46,981 nucleotides of DNA from Paenibacillus camerounensis (GTDB lineage: Bacteria > Bacillota > Bacilli > Paenibacillales > Paenibacillaceae): assembly GCF_000723885.1 (NCBI RefSeq), contig NZ_CCDG010000058.1:1-46981 (forward strand), written 5' to 3'. A model generated the notes under the pieces. It was not told the origin of the DNA and did no database searches. It saw nothing but the letters and a program-made list of their open reading frames with translations. The stretch's first letter is position 1; every line of letters starts with the position of its first letter. Position numbers and translations under genes: made by a program. This document shows, in pieces, positions 24,157 to 31,391 of the stretch.

Positions 24157-24624
24157 ATGAAGGATACAGGCATGATCCGGAGTTTAGACAGTCTTGGCAG
24201 AATTGTGGTTCCCGTAGAAATCCGCATGACCCGCAACATCGACATCGGGGATCCGATCGAATTTTTCATTTTGAATGATGAGATTATTGTACTCCGGAAA
24301 TACACCTCAACAGAATGCACATTTTGCCGGAGCCTGGACCACGTGACCTACTATAAAGATCAGTTCATCTGCAACACATGCCTCAAGGAGCTGGGCGACC
24401 CGGGACGCATTCCGGAGGCAGGCGAGTCTTTGCAGAATCCCGCGGAGGACAGTGCAGAACCGGCCGGCAGCCGCCGGACCAAGACCGAGGAGATGAGCCG
24501 GCGGCTGGAGAAGGCAATAGCCGAACACCCTTATGCCAACCAGAAGGAGCTCGCTGAAGTGCTTGGCATCAGCCAGGCCAGAGTAAGCCAGCTCAAGCGC
24601 AAGCTTAGCTCGTCCGGGAAATAG
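24157..24624 (+). CDS. AbrB/SpoVT-type regulator with Cys4 module and C-terminal HTH
   Basis: A 155-residue three-part protein. Residues 1-50 match the AbrB swapped-hairpin DNA-binding domain (MIRSLDSLGRIVVPVEIRMTRNIDIGD). Residues 54-75 hold two CxxC pairs (C54, C57, C72, C75) 14 residues apart, a likely zinc-ribbon module. After a Glu/Ala-rich linker, residues 120-150 form a helix-turn-helix (NQKELAEVLGISQARVSQLK). AbrB-family proteins are usually 90-100 residues, without the last parts. It may be a transition-state regulator with a second DNA contact; targets are unknown. The start follows GAGGGA. It is monocistronic, with its own promoter and terminator. Confidence 0.85.
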   Translation: MKDTGMIRSLDSLGRIVVPVEIRMTRNIDIGDPIEFFILNDEIIVLRKYTSTECTFCRSLDHVTYYKDQFICNTCLKELGDPGRIPEAGESLQNPAEDSAEPAGSRRTKTEEMSRRLEKAIAEHPYANQKELAEVLGISQARVSQLKRKLSSSGK

Positions 24625-24665
24625 AAGTACCTGCCAGACATCCATGACCCCTCATGAAATATAAT

Positions 24666-24708
24666 AAGGGCTTGAACCTTCTTCCTCTGAAGGTTCAAGC
24701 CCTTTTGT
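24666..24708. terminator. Bidirectional terminator between the AbrB-type gene and ywhD
   Basis: AAGGGCTTGAACCTTC and its complement (24666-24681, 24689-24704) form a 16-bp stem. A TTTT follows on the plus strand and TTATTAT-type sequence on the minus strand. The genes on either side converge. Confidence 0.85.
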
Positions 24709-24727
24709 CCGTTGTCACCTTTCGCTG

Positions 24728-25234
24728 CTATTCTCCCAGAGCATCCTTAAGCTCATCGGAGGTAGCGGCCCACCAGTCGGCATTGTGCGAGATCAGCAGC
24801 GATTTCAGCGCAGCCTTCTCTGCCGCTCCCAGGCCCTCCAGAATAATCTTGCGCTTTAGGGCAGCATCCAGCTTGTTCACATGATCGGCAAGAATTTTCC
24901 AGCCCCGGCGCGCTGCGGAGTCAATCCACATTTCACAGGCGGTAATACCACCGTAAAGTTGTCCCTCAGGTGTACGGTCAACAGCAACCCAGACTACCCA
25001 GACCTGTCTTCCGTCCGGTACCTCATCACGGTTCATCGAGAATTTAATGCCCTTTTCCACCTTGCTTTTGGCATGCATGGCACCAATGTCGATAACGGCT
25101 TCACCGCCGTCGATAATGACCGGCGATACATTGTTAAGATCAATGGAGCCGGCTCCAAAGCCTTTATGCTTGCTTTTTGCGTTGACAATATTCAAGGCAA
25201 TCTGCTTTTTGCCCTCCGGTTGTACGTTATCCAC
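24728..25234 (-). CDS. ywhD: YwhD family protein
   Basis: A 168-residue protein recognised as YwhD from its conserved opening (QIALNIVNAKSKHKGFGAGSIDLNNVSPVIID), the IDIGAMHAKSKVEKGIKF segment and VWVVWVAVDR...GGITACEMWID. The family has no established function. The frame is open to a TTG at 25264. I prefer the GTG at 25234, which has GGAAGGATG upstream and matches the family start. The upstream region carries a perfect 13-bp inverted repeat shared with the divergent M1 peptidase gene. It neighbours a PBP gene as in B. subtilis, with two other genes between. Confidence 0.88.
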   Translation of the reverse strand: MDNVQPEGKKQIALNIVNAKSKHKGFGAGSIDLNNVSPVIIDGGEAVIDIGAMHAKSKVEKGIKFSMNRDEVPDGRQVWVVWVAVDRTPEGQLYGGITACEMWIDSAARRGWKILADHVNKLDAALKRKIILEGLGAAEKAALKSLLISHNADWWAATSDELKDALGE

Positions 25235-25267
25235 AAGTGCACATCCTTCCCTTTTACTATTCAAGAT

Positions 25268-25303
25268 GAACTTGAGAATGCCAAAACCAACATTCTCAAG
25301 TTC
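25268..25303. repeat. Perfect 13-bp inverted repeat between ywhD and the M1 peptidase
   Basis: GAACTTGAGAATG (25268-25280) is followed after 10 bases by its exact complement CATTCTCAAGTTC (25291-25303). No T-run follows on either strand, so it is not a terminator. It lies in the 158-base divergent gap. On the plus side a TACAAT (25310-25315) follows directly, so the right arm would cover its -35 to spacer region. It could be an operator or a leader hairpin of ywhD. Confidence 0.8.
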
Positions 25304-25392
25304 ACGTTCTACAATAATTTAATTTTAGCTAATAATGCGGCGATTGCAAACATATACATCCCGTAGATGCTTGTCACGGGAGGAATCACAGT

Positions 25393-27408
25393 ATGAAGCC
25401 ACTGTTATTAAGGTTCATGATCATCTCTGCGGCCCTGGCCGCCCTCATCCTGCTGGGAGGCTCCCTTTGGCTCCTGAGCGGGCACAGCCCTGCCGCCCGG
25501 ACTGCCGCTGCCCCAAAAGAGGCCAAGTCCCCCTCCGCCGTGTCTCAGGCTAAGGCGGTGCAGCCTGATCTTCCCGAGAGCCAGCCTGTTCCGGTCTCTG
25601 AAGCCTTAAGCCAGCGGATAACCGAGTATCATATCAATGTACGGCTGGATACAGATGCCCGGACTCTGGAGGCTGCTGAGACGCTCACCTGGACTCATCC
25701 CGGCAGGAAGCCTGTACAAGAGCTCTATTTTCATCTCTATCCCAACGCTTTCGCTTCTGAAAAAACAACATTTATGAAGGAATCCGGCGGCGAGCTGCGC
25801 GGAGATGCGATGCCGGAGGACGGATTCGGCAGCATGACGATAACTGACCTGCGGACTGCTGACGGGGTATCCCTTATGCAGCGCATGCAGTATGTGCAGC
25901 CTGATGACGGAAATGTTCATGACCAGACTCTTGTAAAGGTGCATCTGCCGCAGCCGGTGAACGGCGGCGAGAGTGTGACACTCAAGATCCAGTTTGAGGT
26001 CAAGCTGCCTAAAATATTCGCCCGTATGGGGACTGCCGGGAATTTTGTAATGGCCGGGCAGTGGTTTCCCAAGCTGAGCGTATATGAGCCTGAAGGAACC
26101 AGAGGCGTTAAGGAGGAGGGCTGGAATCTTCACCAGTATCACGGCACTTCAGAGTTTTACAGCGATTTCGGCATCTACAATGTAACCATTTCTGTTCCCG
26201 AAGGCTATATCGTCGGTGCTACGGGTTTTCCGGTGAAAAGTGCCCAGATCAAGCAGGACAGGAAAATCTATCAGTTCTACGCCGATGATGTCCATGACTT
26301 TGCCTGGGCAGCCTCCCCTGATTTTGTCGTTGCCGAGGAGGCCTTCTCCGCGCCTAATGTTCCCGGTGTACGGATCAAGCTCTACCTGGACCCGCTGCAC
26401 AAGGATCTGCAGGAACGGTATTTCCAGGCCGCCAAGGCTGCGCTTACCGCATTCAGCAAATGGTATGGGCCGTATCCATATTCCACCCTGTCAATCGTGG
26501 TCCCTCCCCGTGAAGGCAACGGTGCAGGAGGTATGGAGTATCCTACGCTGATCACGGCCTTCGGCGCAGCCGAAAGCTCTCCGGGTATGTCGCTTGAGCG
26601 TACTGTCATTCATGAGATCGGTCACCAGTACTTCTACGGAATGGTAGCAAACAATGAATTTGAAGAGGCATGGCTCGATGAAAGCTTCACGTCCTATGCG
26701 GAGGACCGGCTGATGGAGCAGGAATACGGAATAAGCTCCAGCAACAGCCTGCAGGCCAGTCTGGTATCTGCTCCTCAGCCGCTCAATCTGGAAACCTGGA
26801 AATATACGGCCGCTGAAGGCTATACCCGCAATGTATATATCCGCGGCAAGCTGGTGCTGAAGGATATCGAGCAGCAGGTCGGAACCAAAACCATGGATGC
26901 CATCATGCTCTCATACGCCCGTAAGTACAGATTCAAGCATCCCGCCACTGCTGATTTTCAGAAGGTTGTTGAAAAAGTAACCAAGCAGTCGTGGCAGGAC
27001 TATTTTGACAAGTATGTATACAGCGGCGGAGCACCTGACTTCTCTGTAGATCTCATCACTACCGGCCCTGCTAAAAATAAGACTAATAACGAGGAAGCCC
27101 TTTATGAAGCTACGGTGGAGATAAGCAATAAAGGCAGCAGCTATGCCGATGTTCCGGTTAAGTTCACCTTCTCGGACGGTTATTCCGTACAGCAGTTCTG
27201 GAACGGGGAGCAGAAAACCACTGCCTTTCAGCTGTCCTATAAAGCTCCGCTTGCCTCGGTGGATATCGATCCCGGGCACTCCATACTTCTTGAGAGTAAG
27301 CACCTTAACAATTTCATGCTGGCTGAGCTTGCGCCGAAGACACTTTCGCGCTGGACGCTAAGTGTAACCAAACTGCTTGAAACTCTGCTCGGAACTCTAG
27401 TCTGGTGA
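25393..27408 (+). CDS. M1 family metallopeptidase, membrane-anchored or secreted
   Basis: A 671-residue zinc aminopeptidase-like protein. The motif HEIGH (H407, E408, H411) with E430 (AWLDESF) 19 residues after the second His forms the gluzincin site, and GAGGMEYP (377-384) is the exopeptidase GxMEN-type loop. The N-terminus has one hydrophobic segment (residues 8-28) with no lipobox, either a signal peptide or an anchor. Residues 60-330 are the beta-sandwich domain; the C-terminal 110 residues are an Ig-like beta domain. It probably acts outside the membrane on peptides. GGGAGGAA precedes the ATG. The next gene follows by 11 bases. Confidence 0.92.
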   Translation: MKPLLLRFMIISAALAALILLGGSLWLLSGHSPAARTAAAPKEAKSPSAVSQAKAVQPDLPESQPVPVSEALSQRITEYHINVRLDTDARTLEAAETLTWTHPGRKPVQELYFHLYPNAFASEKTTFMKESGGELRGDAMPEDGFGSMTITDLRTADGVSLMQRMQYVQPDDGNVHDQTLVKVHLPQPVNGGESVTLKIQFEVKLPKIFARMGTAGNFVMAGQWFPKLSVYEPEGTRGVKEEGWNLHQYHGTSEFYSDFGIYNVTISVPEGYIVGATGFPVKSAQIKQDRKIYQFYADDVHDFAWAASPDFVVAEEAFSAPNVPGVRIKLYLDPLHKDLQERYFQAAKAALTAFSKWYGPYPYSTLSIVVPPREGNGAGGMEYPTLITAFGAAESSPGMSLERTVIHEIGHQYFYGMVANNEFEEAWLDESFTSYAEDRLMEQEYGISSSNSLQASLVSAPQPLNLETWKYTAAEGYTRNVYIRGKLVLKDIEQQVGTKTMDAIMLSYARKYRFKHPATADFQKVVEKVTKQSWQDYFDKYVYSGGAPDFSVDLITTGPAKNKTNNEEALYEATVEISNKGSSYADVPVKFTFSDGYSVQQFWNGEQKTTAFQLSYKAPLASVDIDPGHSILLESKHLNNFMLAELAPKTLSRWTLSVTKLLETLLGTLVW

Positions 27409-27419
27409 GGTGAAGGATA

Positions 27420-28250
27420 GTGAAAAGAGCAATTTCCCGCAGCTGGATCAGCATGAAGGAGCAATTTTATATTCTGATTCTGCTGTTTATCTACCGGCTG
27501 CTCTGGGGCTATTTTTTGTACAGGTTTGTCAGGTCTGCCGTTATTCCCATGCTCCTGCGTTATCCCGACACACATGCCGGGGGCAGCGCTCTAGGCAGAC
27601 TGCTGTATTATATCGAGGGCCAGGCTGCACTAAGCGGAGATCCTGCAGTTCAGCGCTGGCTCTGGCTCCTGCTGGCTCTGGCTCTGCTGCGGCTGCTGGT
27701 CTCCCCTTTGATCCGCGCCGGCCTGCTGCATGAGCTGCATCAGGAACGTAAAGGTGAACGCGGCCTGTTCTTTTTCCCGGGAATGAAGACTTACGGGCTT
27801 CCGGTATTTGTCTTCAGCCTGGCTGAATGGCTGCTCTCTGCGCTCCCGCTTTATTGGCTGCTGCCCAAGCTGTATTCACTGCTGTTAGGCGGGCTGCTGG
27901 ATTATAAGCTGCTGCTGAGACTCCTCCCCTATCTGCTGGCCTGGATGCTCTACCTGTATATCATCCGTACGGCGCTGCTCTACATGCAATTCGGTTATAC
28001 CGCAGGAACAGGCATGTTCTCCGGGCTGCTGGCATACCTAAGACTGCTTGCCCCTTCTACCGGGGCTTCAATCGTGCTTGGTGCGGGAGGACTGGTGACG
28101 TGGCTGCTGTGCGCTGTAACTGCACTATTCTATCCCGGCCTGCCTGCGCTGCTCTTCCGCCAGCTATCACCGCTCCCGTCCACCTTGTTCAAAATGTGGG
28201 GAATCGCCGCCCAATACCATCTGTGGAGCAGTAAAACATTTCCACAATAA
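27420..28250 (+). CDS. Polytopic membrane protein coupled to the M1 peptidase
   Basis: A 276-residue, very Leu-rich membrane protein with about six predicted transmembrane segments (near residues 14-40, 80-100, 125-150, 158-185, 190-210 and 225-250). I do not recognise a family with confidence. It starts at a GTG 11 bases after the peptidase stop, with GGTGAAGGA overlapping that stop, so coupled translation is likely. A terminator follows at once. It may be a partner, anchor or transporter for the peptidase's substrate or product; this is inference from operon position only. Confidence 0.8.
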   Translation: MKRAISRSWISMKEQFYILILLFIYRLLWGYFLYRFVRSAVIPMLLRYPDTHAGGSALGRLLYYIEGQAALSGDPAVQRWLWLLLALALLRLLVSPLIRAGLLHELHQERKGERGLFFFPGMKTYGLPVFVFSLAEWLLSALPLYWLLPKLYSLLLGGLLDYKLLLRLLPYLLAWMLYLYIIRTALLYMQFGYTAGTGMFSGLLAYLRLLAPSTGASIVLGAGGLVTWLLCAVTALFYPGLPALLFRQLSPLPSTLFKMWGIAAQYHLWSSKTFPQ

Positions 28251-28271
28251 TTTTCCGCCAAAACGGCATAT

Positions 28272-28313
28272 TAAAAGAGTCACTGCCCCTGATTCAGGGG
28301 TGTGGCTCTTTTG
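28272..28313 (+). terminator. Intrinsic terminator of the M1 peptidase operon
   Basis: AAAAGAG...CCCCTGA-TTCAGGGG...CTCTTTTGT forms an interrupted stem with closing AAAAGAG/CTCTTTT and a T-run. Confidence 0.82.
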
Positions 28314-28339
28314 TCCGTAGCGATAAATTTACAGTGCAT

Positions 28340-28368
28340 TTGCAAAACATTAAAACCTTTGATACAAT
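28340..28368 (+). promoter_or_regulatory. sigma-A promoter of the first riboswitch-NlpC/P60 unit
   Basis: TTGCAA (28340-28345), a 17-bp spacer and TACAAT (28363-28368). Transcription should begin near 28375, about 105 bases before the aptamer. The 365-base gap 28251-28615 is accounted for by terminator, promoter and riboswitch; 28376-28480 holds nothing recognisable. Confidence 0.7.
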
Positions 28369-28480
28369 GATGCCTGTACCGCTGGTAACAACTTTGTAAT
28401 CTTTTGAAACTAAATCGACTAACTGTATGTACCTTATACACTTCAACATTGTTATTTAACAGTCACTGTTCTGGTGCATA

Positions 28481-28607
28481 AAACGCCAAATTCCCAGCAC
28501 CGGGAAGTGGGGGAACCATATTTTGGGTGAATTGATCTCGCTTTAGAGGGGTCATAGGGGAACCTTCTACCGAATCCTTAAGCTAACCTCGCAGGCCTTG
28601 GAAGGAG
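28481..28607 (+). promoter_or_regulatory. Cyclic di-AMP riboswitch (ydaO/yuaA type), copy 1
   Basis: The conserved ydaO pieces occur in order: GGGGGAACC near 28509, TTTGGGTGAATT, the GGGGTCATAGGGGAACCTTC segment near 28548, ACCGAATCCTTAAGCTAACCTCG near 28569, and GCAGGC...GGAAGG at the end. These RNAs bind c-di-AMP, usually turning off genes of cell-wall remodelling and osmolyte or potassium uptake. No terminator hairpin lies between aptamer and gene; the ribosome site GGAAGGAG (28600-28607) is built into the aptamer's 3' edge. Copy 2 near 29.5 kb is closely similar. Confidence 0.9.
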
Positions 28608-28615
28608 TACATCTT

Positions 28616-29113
28616 TTGAAAAGTCACACATCATTTCGTACACATCTCAAAAAGAAATGCACCGCAGCAGCACTGGGTCTTGTGATGGTATTCACTATGG
28701 GCGCTACAAGCGTGTCAGCTGATTCCAAAATGGACGCCGTTATCTCCAAAACCATCGGAGTTTCGTACAAATCGGGAGGTACAAGCACTTCCGGCTTCGA
28801 TTGTTCAGGTTTTACCAAATACGTATTTAAAAACGTCGGCCTCACCCTGCCCCGCACCTCTAAAGCGCAGTATAGTGTAGGAACGCCCGTTTCTAAAAGC
28901 AATCTGCGTGCCGGCGATCTTGTCTTCTTCAATACGCTGGGTAACGGAGTCTCCCATGTAGGTATTTATGTCGGTGACGGTAAATTCGCACAATCCTCAA
29001 GCTCAAAGGGTGTAACCATCAGTTCGCTGAGTCAGGCTTACTGGGCCAACCGCTACGTTGGCGCTAAACGCGTAATGAGCACAACAGCTTACCAGGCTGT
29101 CGCTTACGATTGA
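28616..29113 (+). CDS. NlpC/P60 family peptidoglycan hydrolase, copy 1
   Basis: A 165-residue secreted endopeptidase made of little more than a signal peptide (residues 1-35, cleavage after SVSA) and one NlpC/P60 domain. Catalytic C63 (GFDCSGFTKYV) and H114 (VSHVGIYVGDG) are present. The third polar residue, His in the paralogue, is Gln126 here (KFAQSSSSKGV). It probably cleaves stem peptides (D-Glu to diamino acid). There is no wall-binding domain. The TTG at 28616 is chosen because GAAGGAG lies 8 bases upstream and the paralogue starts the same way. Controlled by the c-di-AMP riboswitch directly upstream. Confidence 0.93.
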   Translation: MKSHTSFRTHLKKKCTAAALGLVMVFTMGATSVSADSKMDAVISKTIGVSYKSGGTSTSGFDCSGFTKYVFKNVGLTLPRTSKAQYSVGTPVSKSNLRAGDLVFFNTLGNGVSHVGIYVGDGKFAQSSSSKGVTISSLSQAYWANRYVGAKRVMSTTAYQAVAYD

Positions 29114-29159
29114 ACTTCCCCTCACATATAACCTCTGACACATAATTGTAAATTATATC

Positions 29160-29210
29160 AGCCCGGACGTGATTATTGCCGTAATCATCTCCGGGTTGCT
29201 TCTTTTTTTC
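29160..29210 (+). terminator. Intrinsic terminator after NlpC/P60 copy 1
   Basis: AGCCCGGA-TGATTA...TAATCA-TCCGGG is followed by TTGCTTCTTTTTTT. It isolates the first unit from the second. Confidence 0.88.
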
Positions 29211-29375
29211 CTTATTATACCTTTTACACACTTCAAAGCGTGCTGAAACACCCTTCTTACTAAAAATTCCACATTTTTTCAGAAAAAAGCTTACTTTGCA
29301 CGTAAATTTGAGTCTTTATATGCAGTTTTTTCTCTTAAATAACGTAAATATTATGCACTAATATGTTTTAAGTGA

Positions 29376-29404
29376 TTGCCAACGGCCTCTGTCTTTGTTA
29401 CAAT
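29376..29404 (+). promoter_or_regulatory. sigma-A promoter of the second riboswitch-NlpC/P60 unit
   Basis: TTGCCA (29376-29381), a 17-bp spacer and TACAAT (29399-29404), the same -10 as unit 1. The start site should be near 29411, about 90 bases before the aptamer. Of the 530-base gap 29114-29643, the AT-rich stretch 29211-29375 holds nothing recognisable. Confidence 0.72.
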
Positions 29405-29498
29405 TATCGCAGTGAGATTTTAGTAACATTTTTGTAATTATTCAACCGGGTTTTACAAACGTTTTGTCATAATGTTCTGCAAGCTAATCCTAATCAAC

Positions 29499-29633
29499 AG
29501 TCGTGCCGAGTTCCCTTACGAAATAAGGGAAACGGGGGAACCGATTTTGGGTGAATTGACCTCCTATTCACAGAGGGGTCATAGGGGACCTTCAACCGAA
29601 CCCTTAAGCTAACCTCGTAGGCATTTGGAAGGG
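29499..29633 (+). promoter_or_regulatory. Cyclic di-AMP riboswitch (ydaO/yuaA type), copy 2
   Basis: It has the same conserved blocks as copy 1: CGGGGGAACCGATTTTGGGT near 29533, GGGTCATAGGGGACCTTC near 29576, and ACCGAACCCTTAAGCTAACC near 29596 running into TCGTAGGC. The lead-in GTGCCGAGTTCCC...GGGAAAC forms the first stem. It ends in GGAAGGGG, which doubles as the ribosome site of the next gene. There is no separate terminator, so control of ribosome access or Rho-dependent termination is more likely than intrinsic attenuation. Confidence 0.92.
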
Positions 29634-29643
29634 GTATTTACTT

Positions 29644-30135
29644 TTGAAGAAGAAGTTAGCCGCCGCACTACTCAGTTTTTCTATTATGCTAACCATTGGA
29701 GCAGGAAGCGCTTTCGCCGATTCCAAAATGGATAAAGTCATCGATAAAGCCATCGGAACCAAATATGTTTCCGGCGGAGTATCGACTAACGGCTTTGATT
29801 GCTCCGGTTTCACAATGTACGTGTTTGATAAGATCGGCATTAACCTGCCGCATCAATCCGGCTCCCAATACCAGATGGGTACTGCGATTTCCCGTGATAA
29901 TCTGCGGGAAGGCGATCTTGTATTCTTTAATACAAGCGGCCGCGGCGTATCCCATGTCGGCATTTATGTCGGTGACGGCAAATTCGCACATGCTTCAAGC
30001 TCAAAGGGCGTAACCATCAGCTCGCTGAGTGACAACTACTACGTCAACCGCTACGTTGGCGCCAAACGGATCATGAGCACAGATGCTTACCATGCAGTTG
30101 CAAGTGATGCCCAAGATAACGATGATGTTCAATAA
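29644..30135 (+). CDS. NlpC/P60 family peptidoglycan hydrolase, copy 2
   Basis: A 163-residue paralogue of the preceding hydrolase, with a signal peptide (residues 1-25, cleavage after AFA) and one NlpC/P60 domain. All three catalytic residues are standard: C53 (GFDCSGFTMYV), H104 (VSHVGIYVGDG) and H116 (KFAHASSSKGV). The C-terminal tail is Asp/Asn-rich. The TTG start, spacing and riboswitch are as for copy 1, so the whole promoter-riboswitch-gene unit was duplicated. Expected role: peptidoglycan stem-peptide cleavage in growth or remodelling, lowered when c-di-AMP is high. Confidence 0.95.
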   Translation: MKKKLAAALLSFSIMLTIGAGSAFADSKMDKVIDKAIGTKYVSGGVSTNGFDCSGFTMYVFDKIGINLPHQSGSQYQMGTAISRDNLREGDLVFFNTSGRGVSHVGIYVGDGKFAHASSSKGVTISSLSDNYYVNRYVGAKRIMSTDAYHAVASDAQDNDDVQ

Positions 30136-30145
30136 GTAACGATAA

Positions 30146-30201
30146 GACAGGCGCTTTTCCAGGATTTTTGCCGAAATCTTGGAGGGCTCCTGTTTTTTTT
30201 G
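30146..30201 (+). terminator. Intrinsic terminator after NlpC/P60 copy 2
   Basis: ACAGG...CCAGGATTT-loop-AAATCTTGG...CCTGT is followed by TTTTTTTG. It has a long interrupted stem and a strong T-run. Confidence 0.85.
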
Positions 30202-30322
30202 TCTATAAAATTACTTACCCCTTCCCTCATGCATAAAACAGCCTAAAACCCATTTTTCTGCGTTTTCATAAAATATTTTCGGCGGTTTGTCAAGTTTCTG
30301 CTGCCTGCGGCAAATTTCTGAG

Positions 30323-30349
30323 TTGAACACGCCCTCTTTTGTATATAAT
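30323..30349 (+). promoter_or_regulatory. Possible promoter of the acetyltransferase at 30.4 kb
   Basis: TTGAAC (30323-30328) and a perfect TATAAT (30344-30349) are separated by only 15 bp, which is short. The -10 is convincing; the -35 is uncertain. Confidence 0.45.
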
Positions 30350-30400
30350 TAAATATACGCATATAGCAAATTGCAGCATTGGAAGGAGGCCTGTGGCCTT

Positions 30401-30886
30401 ATGAGCAGTTCCCCTATTACATTTCACGTTGTGCCGATGGACACCAGCCATGCTGAGGATATCTGTACCTGGGATTACAGGCCGCCCTATAACATTTACG
30501 GCTGGCTGCCCTGGGAGCAAATGCAGGCGCTCGGTATTGAATTCGGTGACCCGGTACTACGCAGTGAGCAATATGTATCCGTTGTAGACAAGACAGGCAG
30601 CCTCTGCGGCTTTGCGCAGCTGTTCCCGATGGAAGGCGTGGTCCGGCTCGGTATAGGCATGCGTCCCGAGCTGTGCGGACATGGTATGGGTCATTCTTTT
30701 ATGAAAGTAATCGTGCAGGCTGCCCTCAGCAGATTCCCCGACCGTGAGATTGATCTGGAGGTGCTGACCTGGAATCAGCGTGCTATACGAACTTATCAGA
30801 AATGCGGCTTTACGATCACCGATACATATGAACGCCGCACTCCCACCGGGGATAAGCCCTTTTATTGCATGGTCTATAATCAATGA
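30401..30886 (+). CDS. GNAT family N-acetyltransferase
   Basis: A 161-residue single-domain acetyltransferase. VVDKTGSLCGFAQLF, VRLGIGMRPELCGHGMGHSFMKVIV (acetyl-CoA loop RPELCGHGMG), LEVLTWNQRAIRTYQKCGFTITDTYERR form the core, as in RimI/RimJ-like enzymes. The substrate is unknown. The frame opens at a TTG at 30371, but the ATG at 30401 has GGAAGGAGG 11 bases upstream and starts the GNAT fold correctly. It stands alone between an NlpC/P60 gene and a cytochrome c gene. Confidence 0.88.
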   Translation: MSSSPITFHVVPMDTSHAEDICTWDYRPPYNIYGWLPWEQMQALGIEFGDPVLRSEQYVSVVDKTGSLCGFAQLFPMEGVVRLGIGMRPELCGHGMGHSFMKVIVQAALSRFPDREIDLEVLTWNQRAIRTYQKCGFTITDTYERRTPTGDKPFYCMVYNQ

Positions 30887-31007
30887 CAGCGGACCTTCCG
30901 TTATGTAGTCTGCAAATGCGGATTTTGTTCATTTTTTTGACACAAACTCTATGATAACGCTTTACCATTCTGTATAATGAAGGAAGCAGCTTACATGGAG
31001 GGGACGG

Positions 31008-31370
31008 ATGAAGATGCAGAAATGGATCATGAGCGGATTGTTTTTTGCCGCCTGCGCCTTTGCAGTAGTACTCTTGTTCACATTGCCCGGTAAAGAAGAG
31101 GTCGCGGAAGAGAATAAGCCTGTAATGCCTCAGGTAACCCTGGATGCCGCTGGTGCGGAAGCCGTGGTCAAAGCCAATTGTATTTCCTGCCACGGTGATC
31201 AGCTTCAGGGCGGTGCCGGCCCAAGCCTGCAGCATGAAGGAAATGAGCGGGACGCCGAGGGCATATACAGTATCGTCTCTAAGGGCCGCGGGCAAATGCC
31301 GTCCTTTAAGGATAAGCTGGCCCCGGAGGAGATTGCCAATATTGCCTTGTGGCTTGCAGAGAAAAAGTAA
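31008..31370 (+). CDS. Membrane-anchored cytochrome c (c550/c551 type)
   Basis: A 120-residue class I cytochrome c. A single N-terminal membrane segment (residues 7-26) anchors it outside; the haem site is C58-I-S-C61-H62, and the axial Met is probably M97 (GRGQMPSFKD). It resembles Bacillus CccA, small electron carriers feeding cytochrome c oxidase. C16 lies inside the membrane segment without a proper lipobox. Two in-frame ATGs (31008 and 31014) are possible; the first lies 6 bases after GGAGG. A perfect TATAAT lies at 30973-30978. A cre-like sequence sits just before it. The gene is monocistronic with a terminator. Confidence 0.92.
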   Translation: MKMQKWIMSGLFFAACAFAVVLLFTLPGKEEVAEENKPVMPQVTLDAAGAEAVVKANCISCHGDQLQGGAGPSLQHEGNERDAEGIYSIVSKGRGQMPSFKDKLAPEEIANIALWLAEKK

Positions 31371-31391
31371 AAATTACCCGTATTCATTTAG

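Noticed and set aside
30937..30978. TTGACA (30937-30942) with TATAAT (30973-30978) before the cytochrome c gene as one promoter
   Set aside because: The spacing of 30 bp is far too long; only the TATAAT is likely to be used.
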